From the NCBI RefSeq assembly GCF_035610345.1, contig NZ_CP141212.1:1493976-1557975 (forward strand): a stretch of DNA of 64,000 bases, read 5' to 3'. The notes below the pieces were generated by a model. The model did not search any database and was not told where the DNA came from. It saw only the letters and a program-made list of their open reading frames with translations. The DNA is from Sinorhizobium meliloti. Its GTDB lineage: Bacteria > Pseudomonadota > Alphaproteobacteria > Rhizobiales > Rhizobiaceae. The stretch's first letter is position 1, and every line of letters starts with the position of its first letter. Both the position numbers and the translations under genes were made by a program. Positions 49,719-58,260 of the stretch are shown piece after piece.

Positions 49719-52202
49719 TTGAGCATCAGCCTTCGAGTTGCAAGATTGCGCGGTTGGCTGCAGGATCGAGAAAACAGGCGCGGGCGGAGCGGAATGGGGG
49801 AGAGCGGGGCACGAGCGGTCGTGCGCGATGGGGAGCGCAGCGCGTGGCCCCGGAGCGAGGGCACGCGGGTTCTCACTGGCGATTTGCCCGCCATCGGCTC
49901 CGGCCGCCGGGCGCCTGTGGGCTGGCATGCGGCAAACATTCGCCATCGGATAGGCTCGGCGGCCACGGCGGTTTCCCTCGGCATAGGCGCTGCAGTTGCG
50001 GAAGAGCAGGAATACGGCCACGGCTTCGTCCTGATCCCGGTCATGCTTGCGCTTGGCTCGCTTGCATGGCTCGCAGTGCCCGAATCCGTCGGAATTGCCA
50101 AACTTGCAGCGCTGCTTTGCGTTTTCGGCATATCTGCGGTGCTTTGCCGGGGGGACCTGCGAAGCTGGCGGCCGCTGGTGATCGCGCCCGCTCTCTTTAC
50201 CACGGGTATGCTGCTGGCCGCGGCCGAAACAGCGAGGCTGGATACGGTCATCCTCGACACGCCAGTGACGACGACCGTTCGCGGAACGGTCCTCACTCGG
50301 GATCCCGACGACAGGGGACGCTGGCGTTATCTCGTTCGCATACAAGAAACATCCGGCCCGCGGCTGCGCCGGGCGCCGGAAAGGGCGACGCTGCTGGCGC
50401 GGAGCCGCCACGAACCGTTTCCGGTCGGAGCTATCATCGAAGGCAAGGCGCGTTTGTCGCCGCCCTCCGGGCCGGCTCTCCCGGGTCTCAACGATTTCGC
50501 GTTCGGCTCCTACTTCAAAGGCGTAGGCGCGGTCGGGTATTTCTATGGCGCGCCGCGAGCGCCGGTTGATGCCGGCGCTGTCAGCGGTCGGTCCGAAGCC
50601 TCGCTGCCGGCGAAAGCGGCCGCATATCTGGCACTGATCCGCGAAGTGATCGGCAATCGCATCCGGACAGCGATCGGCGGCGATACCGGTGCGATCGCTG
50701 CGGCGCTCGTGACCGGCGAGGAGCGCGCGATCAGCCGCGAGGCCGTCGAGATGCTGCGCGCCGCGGGCCTGTCGCATGTCCTGGCGATCTCGGGACTCAA
50801 CATGGTGCTGGCGGCGGGCACGTTTCTCATCGGCGCCCGGACTCTGTTGAGCTTCGTTCCGGGGTTGGCGGAAAGAGCTTCCGTCAAGAAGATCGCTGCC
50901 GTCGGCGCTCTTCTCATGGTGTTCTTCTATATTCTGATTTCCGGAGGTGCGGTCTCAGCGCTCAGATCCTGGATCATGATTTCGATCATGCTCGTCGCAC
51001 TGTTCTTCGACCGCGTCTCGATCAGCCTGCGCAACGTGGCGCTTGCCGCACTCATCATCCTTGCCTGGACGCCGTCGGCGGTAGCCGGACCCGGGTTCCA
51101 AATGTCCTTTGCGGCGACGCTGGCCCTCGTTGCGGGCTATTCCCGCTGGCGCGACCACAGGAGAAAGGATCCCGAAACCTCGAAGAAGCGGGGGAGCGTG
51201 GGGGTCGTGTCCGGCCTCGCCATCGGTACTGTCGCCACCTCCGTCATCGGCGGCCTGGCGACGGCGGTTTACGCGGCTGCCCATTTCAACCGGCTCCCCG
51301 GTTACGGGCTGGCCGCAAACGTTCTCACGACGCCTCTGATCAGCGTGCTGATCATGCCTTTCGCGCTGTTCGCGATGCTGCTTATGCCCTTCGGGCTCGA
51401 ATATTATCCCCTCGTGGTCATGGGGCAGGGGCTGGACTGGATGCTGGCCGTCGCGAGATATGTCGCATCGCTCGACGGGGAGTGGATGACCGGCCGCATG
51501 GGCGACGCGCCGTTCTTCCTTATCGCATTCGGCGGCATCCTGGTCTGCGTTCTGAGAACGCGGCTGGCGCTCGTCGGCGCGGGGCTGATCGCTCTGGGTA
51601 TATGCGCGATCGCGCTCGAGCCGCGGAAGGAGCGCCCATCGATCGCGATATCGGAGGATGCGCAATTGGTCGGCCTGATCGCCGCGGATGCAATCGCGAC
51701 CAATCGGAGCCGTCCGCCGGAGTTCATCTTCTCGCAATGGCAGCGCGCACTTGCGATCGCGGAACATAAGGCACCGCTCGACGTTGCGACGGAGCCGGAC
51801 ACCGCCGTCGAGACAGCAGCCTTCCTGACCTCGGCCCAGCCCGGCGTCTTCGCCTGCAGAAAGGGAATAGGGTGCGCCGGGCGCAGCCGCGAGGGATGGA
51901 CAGTGGCTGTTATCGAAAAGGCCGAATCGCTCTCCTTCCTGTGCGGTCGCGCCGATCTGGTCGTCGTCGCCAGCCGCCGGCCGTCCGCAGCCTGCCCGCC
52001 CGGCGGTTCGCTGGTCATAAGCGCCGAAACGCTGCGGCGGACGGGTGCGGTCGAGATCCATGCCGAGCAGCAGGAACGACCGGGCGTGCCGCCACGCATA
52101 CGCGTCGTCACGTCGTTCTCCTCCACTGAGCGCCCCTGGCAGCGTCATCGCCGCTACGACTGGCGGACGGGCAGTTTTTTGCCGCAGGGTTCACCGCCCT
52201 GA
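49719..52202 (+). CDS. comEC: ComEC/Rec2 family protein
   Basis: Inner-membrane channel family that takes up single-stranded DNA in competent bacteria, 827 residues if started at TTG 49719. That start has no good ribosome binding site; ATG 49794 has GGAG upstream and is a serious alternative. A DUF4131-like region is followed by the Competence domain (ISGLNMVLAAGTFLIG, FYILISGGAVSALRSW). The C-terminal part lacks the HxHxDH metal site of ComEC with a lactamase domain. Natural competence is not established in rhizobia as far as I know, so the role is open. Confidence 0.87.
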   Translation: MSISLRVARLRGWLQDRENRRGRSGMGESGARAVVRDGERSAWPRSEGTRVLTGDLPAIGSGRRAPVGWHAANIRHRIGSAATAVSLGIGAAVAEEQEYGHGFVLIPVMLALGSLAWLAVPESVGIAKLAALLCVFGISAVLCRGDLRSWRPLVIAPALFTTGMLLAAAETARLDTVILDTPVTTTVRGTVLTRDPDDRGRWRYLVRIQETSGPRLRRAPERATLLARSRHEPFPVGAIIEGKARLSPPSGPALPGLNDFAFGSYFKGVGAVGYFYGAPRAPVDAGAVSGRSEASLPAKAAAYLALIREVIGNRIRTAIGGDTGAIAAALVTGEERAISREAVEMLRAAGLSHVLAISGLNMVLAAGTFLIGARTLLSFVPGLAERASVKKIAAVGALLMVFFYILISGGAVSALRSWIMISIMLVALFFDRVSISLRNVALAALIILAWTPSAVAGPGFQMSFAATLALVAGYSRWRDHRRKDPETSKKRGSVGVVSGLAIGTVATSVIGGLATAVYAAAHFNRLPGYGLAANVLTTPLISVLIMPFALFAMLLMPFGLEYYPLVVMGQGLDWMLAVARYVASLDGEWMTGRMGDAPFFLIAFGGILVCVLRTRLALVGAGLIALGICAIALEPRKERPSIAISEDAQLVGLIAADAIATNRSRPPEFIFSQWQRALAIAEHKAPLDVATEPDTAVETAAFLTSAQPGVFACRKGIGCAGRSREGWTVAVIEKAESLSFLCGRADLVVVASRRPSAACPPGGSLVISAETLRRTGAVEIHAEQQERPGVPPRIRVVTSFSSTERPWQRHRRYDWRTGSFLPQGSPP

Positions 52203-52424
52203 CGACCGGGCGTTCCTCATCGCCCCACCTGCGGTGATATTCTTGATTATCGTACTCCACAATCTTGTCATCCCGCCATTGTTTGTCGTAAAGAGCGTTG
52301 CGAAAGCGCTTCACCGACAGGGGCGGGCGCGAGCGGCTGCGGTTTGCATCCGGCGCCCACCTGATTGTTGAAATCGATTGCGGGCCCGTGACGCTCGGGC
52401 GAATACGGAAAAACGAGGAACGAG

Positions 52425-53402
52425 ATGTCTGATCGGATCCGGCCGAAATTGAACATGTTGCTGGCGGCAACGCTGACTGTTTTCCTTGCCGGCCCGGTCG
52501 CGACCGGCCTCGCGCAGACCGCACAACAGCCCTCGTCCGTTTCGGTCGACGCGCAGCCGCCGGCGACAGACCTTCCCGGCGGCGATGATCCGGGCGTGCC
52601 ACCGGCGCCGGCCGAGGCAGCGGTGGGCGACGCAACGGCGGGGGGAGCAAATCCCGTGCTTCCGCATGATCTTTCGCCGGTCGGCATGTTTCTCGCTGCC
52701 GACATCGTCGTAAAGGCGGTGATGGTCGCTCTGGCGCTCGCCTCCGTCGCCACCTGGGCGATCTTCGCCGTGAAGACGCTGGAGCTCATATATGCCAAGT
52801 CACGCCTCAAGCGCGCCGTGGCGGCCCTCGTTTCCGCGAATGGTCTCGCCGACGTGCAGCCAAAGCTCGAGCGCCGCGCTGGCGTGGCTGGGGAGATGAT
52901 TGCCGCAGCGGTCGACGAAATGACGCGCTCGGACGCCGTTCTGGACCTTGCGCCGGCAGTAGGTGTCAAGGAACGCGTCTCCTCTCTGCTCACGCGTATC
53001 GAAGTTCGCGCCGGCAAGAGGATGAGCTCCGGTACCGGGATCCTGGCGTCCATCGGGTCCGTCGGTCCATTCGTCGGCCTCTTCGGTACCGTCTGGGGAA
53101 TCATGAATTCCTTCATCGGCATCAGCAAGGCGCAGACGACCAACCTCGCCATCGTTGCGCCGGGCATCGCCGAGGCGCTGCTGGCGACTGCGATCGGTCT
53201 CGTCGCGGCAATACCGGCGGTGGTGATCTACAACTATTTTGCCCGGTCAGTCGGGGGGTACAAGCTCATCCTGGCAGATGCGGCGGCAGCCGTCGAAAGA
53301 CTGGTAAGCCGCGATCTCGATCATCGCCACGCCCGCAGAGCGCCGCCGCGCCGCCAGGACGGCTTCGTTCACGGCCCCGACTCGATCGCCAGAATCGGAT
53401 AA
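52425..53402 (+). CDS. exbB: Biopolymer transport protein ExbB
   Basis: Proton-channel subunit that powers TonB, 325 residues. A signal peptide (MLLAATLTVFLAGPVATG) and a proline/alanine-rich periplasmic stretch of about 60 residues precede three membrane segments, with the MotA/TolQ/ExbB core GILASIGSVGPFVGLFGTVWG and a last helix ALLATAIGLVAAIPAVV. The long N-terminal extension is the ExbB2-like form. exbD follows after six bases, but no tonB is adjacent. Confidence 0.95.
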   Translation: MSDRIRPKLNMLLAATLTVFLAGPVATGLAQTAQQPSSVSVDAQPPATDLPGGDDPGVPPAPAEAAVGDATAGGANPVLPHDLSPVGMFLAADIVVKAVMVALALASVATWAIFAVKTLELIYAKSRLKRAVAALVSANGLADVQPKLERRAGVAGEMIAAAVDEMTRSDAVLDLAPAVGVKERVSSLLTRIEVRAGKRMSSGTGILASIGSVGPFVGLFGTVWGIMNSFIGISKAQTTNLAIVAPGIAEALLATAIGLVAAIPAVVIYNYFARSVGGYKLILADAAAAVERLVSRDLDHRHARRAPPRRQDGFVHGPDSIARIG

Positions 53403-53408
53403 GCGAAA

Positions 53409-53834
53409 ATGGCTGGAAGAATTTCCGAGAGCGGCGGCGATCTCGACGAGAACAGCGAGATCAACGTCACCCCCTTCATCGACGTCATGCTCGTGCTGCT
53501 CATCATCTTCATGGTGGCTGCGCCGCTCGCGACGGTCGACATGAAGGTCGACCTGCCGCAATCCGTCGCAAAGCCGGCGCCGCGCGACGACAAACCGGTC
53601 TTCGTGACGTTGAAAGCCGACCTCACGCTTGCCATCGGCAATGAAGAGGCGCCTCGCGAAGCCTTCGTTTCCGAGCTGAACCGGATAACCGGCGGCAACA
53701 CGGATACGCGCGTGCTTCTGCGCGCCGATCGCCTGGTCGACTACGGCGAACTGATGACGGTGATGAACCTCATTCAGAATGCCGGCTACGGCAAGATCGC
53801 ACTCGTCGGCCTGGAGGCCGCTCCCGCCCGCTAG
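53409..53834 (+). CDS. exbD: Biopolymer transport protein ExbD
   Basis: Partner of ExbB, 141 residues. A single membrane helix with the functional aspartate (INVTPFIDVMLVLLIIFMV) is followed by a periplasmic domain (LLRADRLVDYGELMTVMNLI). The pair exbB-exbD is likely one operon that energises TonB for iron-siderophore or heme uptake; a TonB partner must be elsewhere. Confidence 0.95.
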   Translation: MAGRISESGGDLDENSEINVTPFIDVMLVLLIIFMVAAPLATVDMKVDLPQSVAKPAPRDDKPVFVTLKADLTLAIGNEEAPREAFVSELNRITGGNTDTRVLLRADRLVDYGELMTVMNLIQNAGYGKIALVGLEAAPAR

Positions 53835-53881
53835 GGGTTTTCCGTCCGCATCCTCGTCTCGGCAGGTTCCTTATGGCCCGG

Positions 53882-53907
53882 CCGCCAGTTCCGATGTGGG
53901 CTGGCGG
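53882..53907 (+). terminator. Terminator candidate after exbD
   Basis: CCGCCAG (53882-53888) pairs with CTGGCGG (53901-53907) around a 12-base loop, followed by a run of five T at 53912-53916. It lies 48 bases after exbD. Confidence 0.65.
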
Positions 53908-53916
53908 TGCCTTTTT

Positions 53917-54140
53917 GCGTGCACGGAGACGCAGTCGCTTGAAACCGGCCGTGCGGCGATCTATGAGCTTTATGAATGTGTCCGAAAGCGCGGAGCGGTT
54001 TCGGACCGACGACAGGCACAGAGACAACAACCTGAGGCGCGACGCATCAATACGGCGCTTCGCGCTTCAGGCAACGGGCTAGCGGCCGCCGAACGCACGA
54101 TCTTCCCGGCGCCGCGCCCATTCCGACACGAGGCAATATC
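53917..54140. other. Gap before pcm with a degenerate repeat
   Basis: No credible gene. GTCCGAAA (about 53980-53987) and TTTCGGAC (about 53999-54006) form an inverted repeat. The stretch resembles a dispersed rhizobial element with CCGAAACCGCT and cACTTTT-like text on the opposite strand. A promoter for pcm was not identified. Confidence 0.45.
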
Positions 54141-54800
54141 ATGAATTTCGAAGCAGCCCGCATCAAGATGGTGGACAATCAGATCCGGACCACGGATGTG
54201 ACCTCCCATTCAGTCCTGTCTGCTTTCCTGTCGGTCCCGCGTGAGGAGTTCGTGCCTGCCAAGATGCGGGAGCTAGCCTATATCGACACCGATATCGAGC
54301 TCGTCGGCGGTCCCCAGCCGCGTTACCTGATGGAGCCGTCGCCGCTGGCGAAGCTCCTCCAGCTTGCGGAGATCTCCAACTCGGATCTGGTCCTCGAAAT
54401 CGGCTGCGGGACAGGTTACGCCTCTGCCTTGCTCTCGCTTCTCGCCGGTTCCGTCGTGGCGCTGGAGAGCGACGAAGCCCTGGCCGCCACGGCCACGGAG
54501 ACGCTGGCACGCCTCGGCTACGACAATATCGCCGTGGTGAGCGGCGATCTCACCAAGGGGTATGCGGCGGAGGCGCCCTATGACGTCATCTTCATCAACG
54601 GTGCCGTCGAGATGATCCCTGCCGAGCTGTTCGAGCAGCTTCGCGACGGCGGCCGGCTCGTGGTCGTGGAAGGTTTTGGTAACGCATCTCGTGCGAAACT
54701 TTACGTGCGCGAATCGGGCATGACGTCGGAGCGAGCTGACTTCAACACCGCCGTGAAGCCGCTTCCCGGCTTCCGCCGCGACCGTTCTTTTGTTTTTTGA
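54141..54800 (+). CDS. pcm: Protein-L-isoaspartate O-methyltransferase family protein
   Basis: SAM-dependent methyltransferase that repairs isoaspartyl residues, 219 residues. NQIRTTDVTSHSVLSAFLSV is followed by VPREEFVPAKMRELAYID and the SAM motif LVLEIGCGTGYASALLSLL. The C-terminal LVVVEGFGNASRAKLYVRE is typical of this rhizobial branch, and the fold is clear even though exact substrate use is not proven. It precedes tolC. Confidence 0.9.
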   Translation: MNFEAARIKMVDNQIRTTDVTSHSVLSAFLSVPREEFVPAKMRELAYIDTDIELVGGPQPRYLMEPSPLAKLLQLAEISNSDLVLEIGCGTGYASALLSLLAGSVVALESDEALAATATETLARLGYDNIAVVSGDLTKGYAAEAPYDVIFINGAVEMIPAELFEQLRDGGRLVVVEGFGNASRAKLYVRESGMTSERADFNTAVKPLPGFRRDRSFVF

Positions 54801-54854
54801 TGTGCCTCTTATTGAGGTAGCTCAACATATGAGTGTTGAAGCGAAAACTGCAAT

Positions 54855-54870
54855 GTTGCCAATCGGCAAC
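54855..54870 (+). terminator. Possible terminator after pcm
   Basis: GTTGCC (54855-54860) pairs with GGCAAC (54865-54870) around AATC and is followed by GTATTATTTGTTTC. The stem is short but the downstream sequence is T-rich. Confidence 0.45.
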
Positions 54871-55076
54871 GTATTATTTGTTTCTTTTTGAAATGGCCGT
54901 GCAGAGGGTCGGTGCGCAGTTGTCGTAGACCCGAATCCGGAGTTCAAAAGAGCCTGGAAGCGGTGATTTGCCCGCCATGGGTGGCGCGGGGCTTCACTGC
55001 AGTGTTTGTGCAGGCCGCCAAAGGGCCTGCTGAAAAATGCGGGGTGGCGACGCTGCCCCGATTGATCGGAGGGAAG

Positions 55077-56447
55077 ATGGTGTCGATTGTCCGCAAAGCA
55101 GCCTTGTGGGCGGCTGTCTCGACCAGTGTGCTGCTCGCGCCCCACGCCGTTCTCGCGGAGACGATTTTCGGGGCGATGGCCAAGGCCTATGCGAACAACC
55201 CGGATCTCAACGCCGCTCGCGCCGGGCTGCGCGCGACCGATGAAGGGGTTCCGATTGCGAAGGCCGGCTACCGGCCGCAGGTTTCCGCGTCGGCGACTGG
55301 GACGCTCTCACGGGTCGACGCCGAACGGACCGGCACCCGCGACTTTCATTCCGGACAGGTCGGGATTTCCATCACGCAGACGATCTTCGATGGATTTCAG
55401 ACCCTGAACAATGTCAGGGCGGCCGAAGCGGAGGTGTTTTCGAGCCGCGAGACGCTGAAGGCCAATGAGATCCAGATTCTTCTTTCGGCCGCGCAATCCT
55501 ATGCGAACATAGCCCGCGATCAGCAGGTCGTTTCCATTCGCCGTCAGAACCTCGCCTTTCTTCGGGAACAGTTGAGCGCCGCACAGGCCCGCCTCGATGT
55601 GGGCGAAGGCACGCGGACGGATGTGAGCCAGGCGGAAGCCGAACTCGCCAACGCCCAGTCGCTGCTCGTTGCTGCAATCGCGCAGCTGAAACAGAGCGAA
55701 GCGGTCTATGTGCAGATCGTCGGCGCAGCGCCGACCGGCATCAGACAACCTGGACCTGCCACGAAGGCCATGCCGAGGTCCCTCGATCAGGCCGTGGCGA
55801 CGGGGCTGCGCGAGAACCCGCGAATCCTGGCGGCGCAATATGCCGTCGATTCGGCCGGTTACCAGGTGAAATCGGCGGAAGGCACGATGCTGCCGGGCGT
55901 CGTTCTCCAGGGTGCCGTGAGCCGTAACACCGGTAATGCCGGTCAAGGGCTTGATGACACGACGGCGAGCGTCACTGCTCGGCTCGAAGTTCCGATCTAT
56001 CAGGGCGGTGCGGAATACGGCCAGATTCGCCAGGCCAAGGAAATTCTGGGGCAGCAACGGATCCTCGTCGACTCCGAGCGGGCCTCGGTGCAGCAGACAG
56101 TCGTATCGGCGCATGCGCAGCTCGAATCGGCACTCGCACGAATCAAGGCCAGCCGGTCGCAGATCTCCGCAGCGAACCTCGCGCTCGAGGGCGTGATCGA
56201 AGAGCGCAAGGTCGGTCAGCGCACTACGCTGGACGTGCTCGACGCGCAGCAGGACGTGCTGGACGCGCAGGAGTCGCTGGCGGGCGCGCAACGCGATGCG
56301 GTGGTTGCAAGCTATGCCTTGCTCGCCGCAATGGGCCACCTGACAGTCAGGAGCCAGGGCCTGCAGGTGGCCGAATATCGGGCCGAGGAACATTACGAGG
56401 CCGTCAAGGACAAGTGGTTCGGCCTGCGCACCGTCGACGGGCGCTAG
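55077..56447 (+). CDS. tolC: TolC family outer membrane channel protein
   Basis: Trimeric outer membrane channel for type I secretion and multidrug efflux, 456 residues. A signal peptide (ALWAAVSTSVLLAPHAVLA) is followed by ETIFGAMAKAYANNPDLNAAR and two outer membrane efflux (OEP) repeats (GYRPQVSASATGTLSR, VGISITQTIFDGFQTLNNVR, later LEVPIYQGGAEYGQIRQA and TLDVLDAQQDVLDAQESLAG). ATG 55077 has CGGAGGGAAG upstream; the longer frame to 54888 lacks a signal peptide. In S. meliloti the TolC at this position is needed for exoproteins and symbiosis, as I recall. Confidence 0.94.
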   Translation: MVSIVRKAALWAAVSTSVLLAPHAVLAETIFGAMAKAYANNPDLNAARAGLRATDEGVPIAKAGYRPQVSASATGTLSRVDAERTGTRDFHSGQVGISITQTIFDGFQTLNNVRAAEAEVFSSRETLKANEIQILLSAAQSYANIARDQQVVSIRRQNLAFLREQLSAAQARLDVGEGTRTDVSQAEAELANAQSLLVAAIAQLKQSEAVYVQIVGAAPTGIRQPGPATKAMPRSLDQAVATGLRENPRILAAQYAVDSAGYQVKSAEGTMLPGVVLQGAVSRNTGNAGQGLDDTTASVTARLEVPIYQGGAEYGQIRQAKEILGQQRILVDSERASVQQTVVSAHAQLESALARIKASRSQISAANLALEGVIEERKVGQRTTLDVLDAQQDVLDAQESLAGAQRDAVVASYALLAAMGHLTVRSQGLQVAEYRAEEHYEAVKDKWFGLRTVDGR

Positions 56448-56512
56448 ACGGCCCTTAGCCAATTCGACACGAAACGCCGCGTCCCCGAAGGGCAGCGGCG
56501 TTTTGTGCTGAG

Positions 56513-56563
56513 GCCCGTTGAGATTCGGGACATTCGCCGCGTTTTGTTTGATTTCCTCATTCC
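56513..56563 (+). repeat. 51-bp inverted repeat, left copy
   Basis: This 51-base segment matches the reverse complement of 57037-57087 at 44 of 51 positions by direct comparison. The seven mismatches are confined to a 14-base stretch, and the outer 17 and inner 20 bases are identical. Together the two copies bracket the whole RIME cluster. Confidence 0.8.
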
Positions 56564-56670
56564 CGTGCTTGTCACAGGAATCCAGCCAGACCAAGTCCTT
56601 GGGCTGAAAAGAGTCTTCCGCGCCGCAGACGCGGCGCTGCTGGATCCCTGTGACGAGCACAGGGATGAGG
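56555..56670 (-). repeat. RIME-like element, full 116-bp unit A
   Basis: A complete unit: outer hairpin (TTCCCGTGCTTGTCACAGGAA, one mismatch), a middle CCAAGTCCTTGG palindrome, the internal GCGCCGC/GCGGCGC hairpin, and a second outer hairpin (ATCCCTGTG...CACAGGGAT) ending in GATGAGG. It lies on the strand opposite to the unit at 3314. Confidence 0.85.
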
Positions 56671-56686
56671 ATAGAGAGGTGCGACC

Positions 56687-56763
56687 CTCGGCGCGTAAGA
56701 CGTAACCTTTCATTGCGTCACAGGTTGAACATTCCCTCGCATATTCCCAAGCGTAAGTTGTAG
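56687..56763. repeat. Inter-RIME spacer repeat, copy 2
   Basis: Reverse complement of this spacer reads CTACAACTT, GCTTGGGAATATGCGAGGG, ACCTGT, CGCAATGAA, then GCGCGCCGAGGG. It matches the spacer at 3417-3490 over most of its length. Confidence 0.7.
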
Positions 56764-56781
56764 GAACCGCACATCCCGGTC

Positions 56782-56897
56782 CCTCATTCCTGTGCTCGTC
56801 ACAGGAATCCAGCCAGCCCAAGTCTTTGGGCTGTAAAGAGTCTTCCGCGCCGCAGACGCGGCGCTGCTGGATCCCTGTGACGAGCACAGGGATGAGG
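56782..56897 (-). repeat. RIME-like element, full 116-bp unit B
   Basis: Same length and order as the unit at 56555, with only a few base differences (for example CCCAAGTCTTTGGGCTGTAAAGAG). Both outer hairpins and the internal hairpin are intact. Confidence 0.85.
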
Positions 56898-57014
56898 GTA
56901 GAGTGGGTGCGGCCCCTCGGCGCGCTTCATAAACCGTGAAGATATCGAGGCGGCGCGGAAGGTCGCCGGTCACGCCCGTGGACAGCGTCCCGTCCCGCTT
57001 CGCACATCCCCGTC

Positions 57015-57045
57015 CCTCATTCCTGTGACGCGCACAGGAATGAGG
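57015..57045. repeat. Collapsed RIME-like palindrome
   Basis: CCTCATTCCTGTG and its perfect complement CACAGGAATGAGG are separated by only five bases. It looks like the two outer ends of a full unit joined after loss of the interior. Confidence 0.75.
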
Positions 57046-57087
57046 AAATCAAACAAGCGTCGGCGGGTGGCCCGAATCTCAACGGGC
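57037..57087 (-). repeat. 51-bp inverted repeat, right copy
   Basis: Partner of the segment at 56513-56563. It starts within the collapsed unit at 57015 and ends in CTCAACGGGC. No gene is seen in 56448-57252. Confidence 0.8.
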
Positions 57088-57252
57088 TTTAGAGCGCAAG
57101 TGCCATTGCCCCTGCCGAAAAAAACAAATCTGTGCAAGAATTTACCGAGCTGATTCGCGGCGTTTGTTTCGTCGGCGAACTCACTTAAGGTTTGTTCGAA
57201 TCGGCACACGGAGCGGCTTTTCCGTGTTCGTCCGCAGCAAACGGGGATTGAA

Positions 57253-58005
57253 ATGGCGCAGCTCAACGTCGCACGTGAACCTTCGATGGATGAGATTCTG
57301 GCATCCATTCGCAAGATCATCGAGAGTAACGAGCCTGGTCCGGCCGGAACCTCCGCGCAGCAGAGCTTCGAGGACGGCGCCCGCGACGATGTCGAACTGT
57401 CGATGGATCCGGAGGTCGAAGCGGATGCGTTCGGATCCGCCGACGACCAATTCTCCTCGGTCAGGACGTCACCATCGGCGGTCGATAACCGTACCGACGC
57501 GCCGGTACCGCCGTCTGCACCGCTTTCGCTTGCCGATGTCGCGGCAAGGGTGAGGGCCGCTTCGGAGCGGCAGGCGGTGCATACGGTTCCGAGGGATCAA
57601 GCAGGAGGCGAGGAGGCGCGGTCGCCAGCGGATAGTCCGGCGATGATGTCCCGCATCGCTGCGTTTCCCTCTTCGGCCATCCCGGCGAGTGCGGCAGCGG
57701 ACGCCGGGTCGGCTCCCGTGGCCGGGGATGTGTCGGCGGCCGCGCATGCGGCCTCGGACGAGGCAACGGAGCCGGAAGGCACGCCTGGAACGATCGTTTC
57801 CCCGGCTGTCAGCCGTCAGGTTGCGCGCGCTTTCGACGAATTGGCACATGCCGTCGAGAACGGACCCCGGCGTTCCTTCGACGAGATCGCCGAGGCGATG
57901 CTGCGTCCGATGTTGCAGGAATGGCTGGACGACAACCTGCCGACATTGGTCGAAAGACTGGTGCGCGAGGAAATCGAGCGCGTGGCACGCGGGCCCCGGC
58001 GCTGA
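57253..58005 (+). CDS. popZ: PopZ family polar organizing protein (DUF2497)
   Basis: Pole-localised scaffold that anchors the chromosome origin and polar proteins in alphaproteobacteria, 250 residues. The conserved N-terminal helix is PSMDEILASIRKIIES. A long acidic, proline- and alanine-rich linker follows, and the C-terminal oligomerisation region includes FDEIAEAMLRPMLQEWLDDN and LVREEIERVARG. This domain order is the PopZ hallmark. It stands alone between the RIME cluster and valS. Confidence 0.93.
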   Translation: MAQLNVAREPSMDEILASIRKIIESNEPGPAGTSAQQSFEDGARDDVELSMDPEVEADAFGSADDQFSSVRTSPSAVDNRTDAPVPPSAPLSLADVAARVRAASERQAVHTVPRDQAGGEEARSPADSPAMMSRIAAFPSSAIPASAAADAGSAPVAGDVSAAAHAASDEATEPEGTPGTIVSPAVSRQVARAFDELAHAVENGPRRSFDEIAEAMLRPMLQEWLDDNLPTLVERLVREEIERVARGPRR

Positions 58006-58102
58006 CGTAAACGGTAGACGTGCCCGACTTGCGTCTGCCGCCCGTGGACGATTTCAGGAGACTCGCCGAGCTCTTTTCCCCAGTAGCGCATTCGAACCTG
58101 CG

Positions 58103-58150
58103 CACGTCCGGACAGAAAAGCGTTACACACTTTTCCCGGAAGTAATCTAA
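58103..58150. repeat. Degenerate dispersed repeat upstream of valS
   Basis: GTCCGGACAGAAAAGCG, then TACACACTTTTCCCGGAAG, ending in ATCTAA, resembles the segment at 10312-10358. The 255-base gap before valS shows no gene. Confidence 0.5.
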
Positions 58151-58260
58151 GATGGAAGCCGCATGCACGATGGCTGCGGCTTTTTCCCCGTTCAGGTTGA
58201 CTTGCCCCGGGCCTTCCGGTTTACAAACGCTGACATCAATCTCCAGAAATCGGCCAAAGA

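Noticed and set aside
56444-57046. Minus-strand frames of 87 and 147 codons through the RIME cluster
   Set aside because: They share repeated peptides only because they translate the repeated palindromic DNA; no support for a gene.
56513-57087. Insertion sequence at the RIME cluster
   Set aside because: Terminal inverted repeats are present, but no transposase frame and no clear target duplication were seen, so it is reported as a repeat only.
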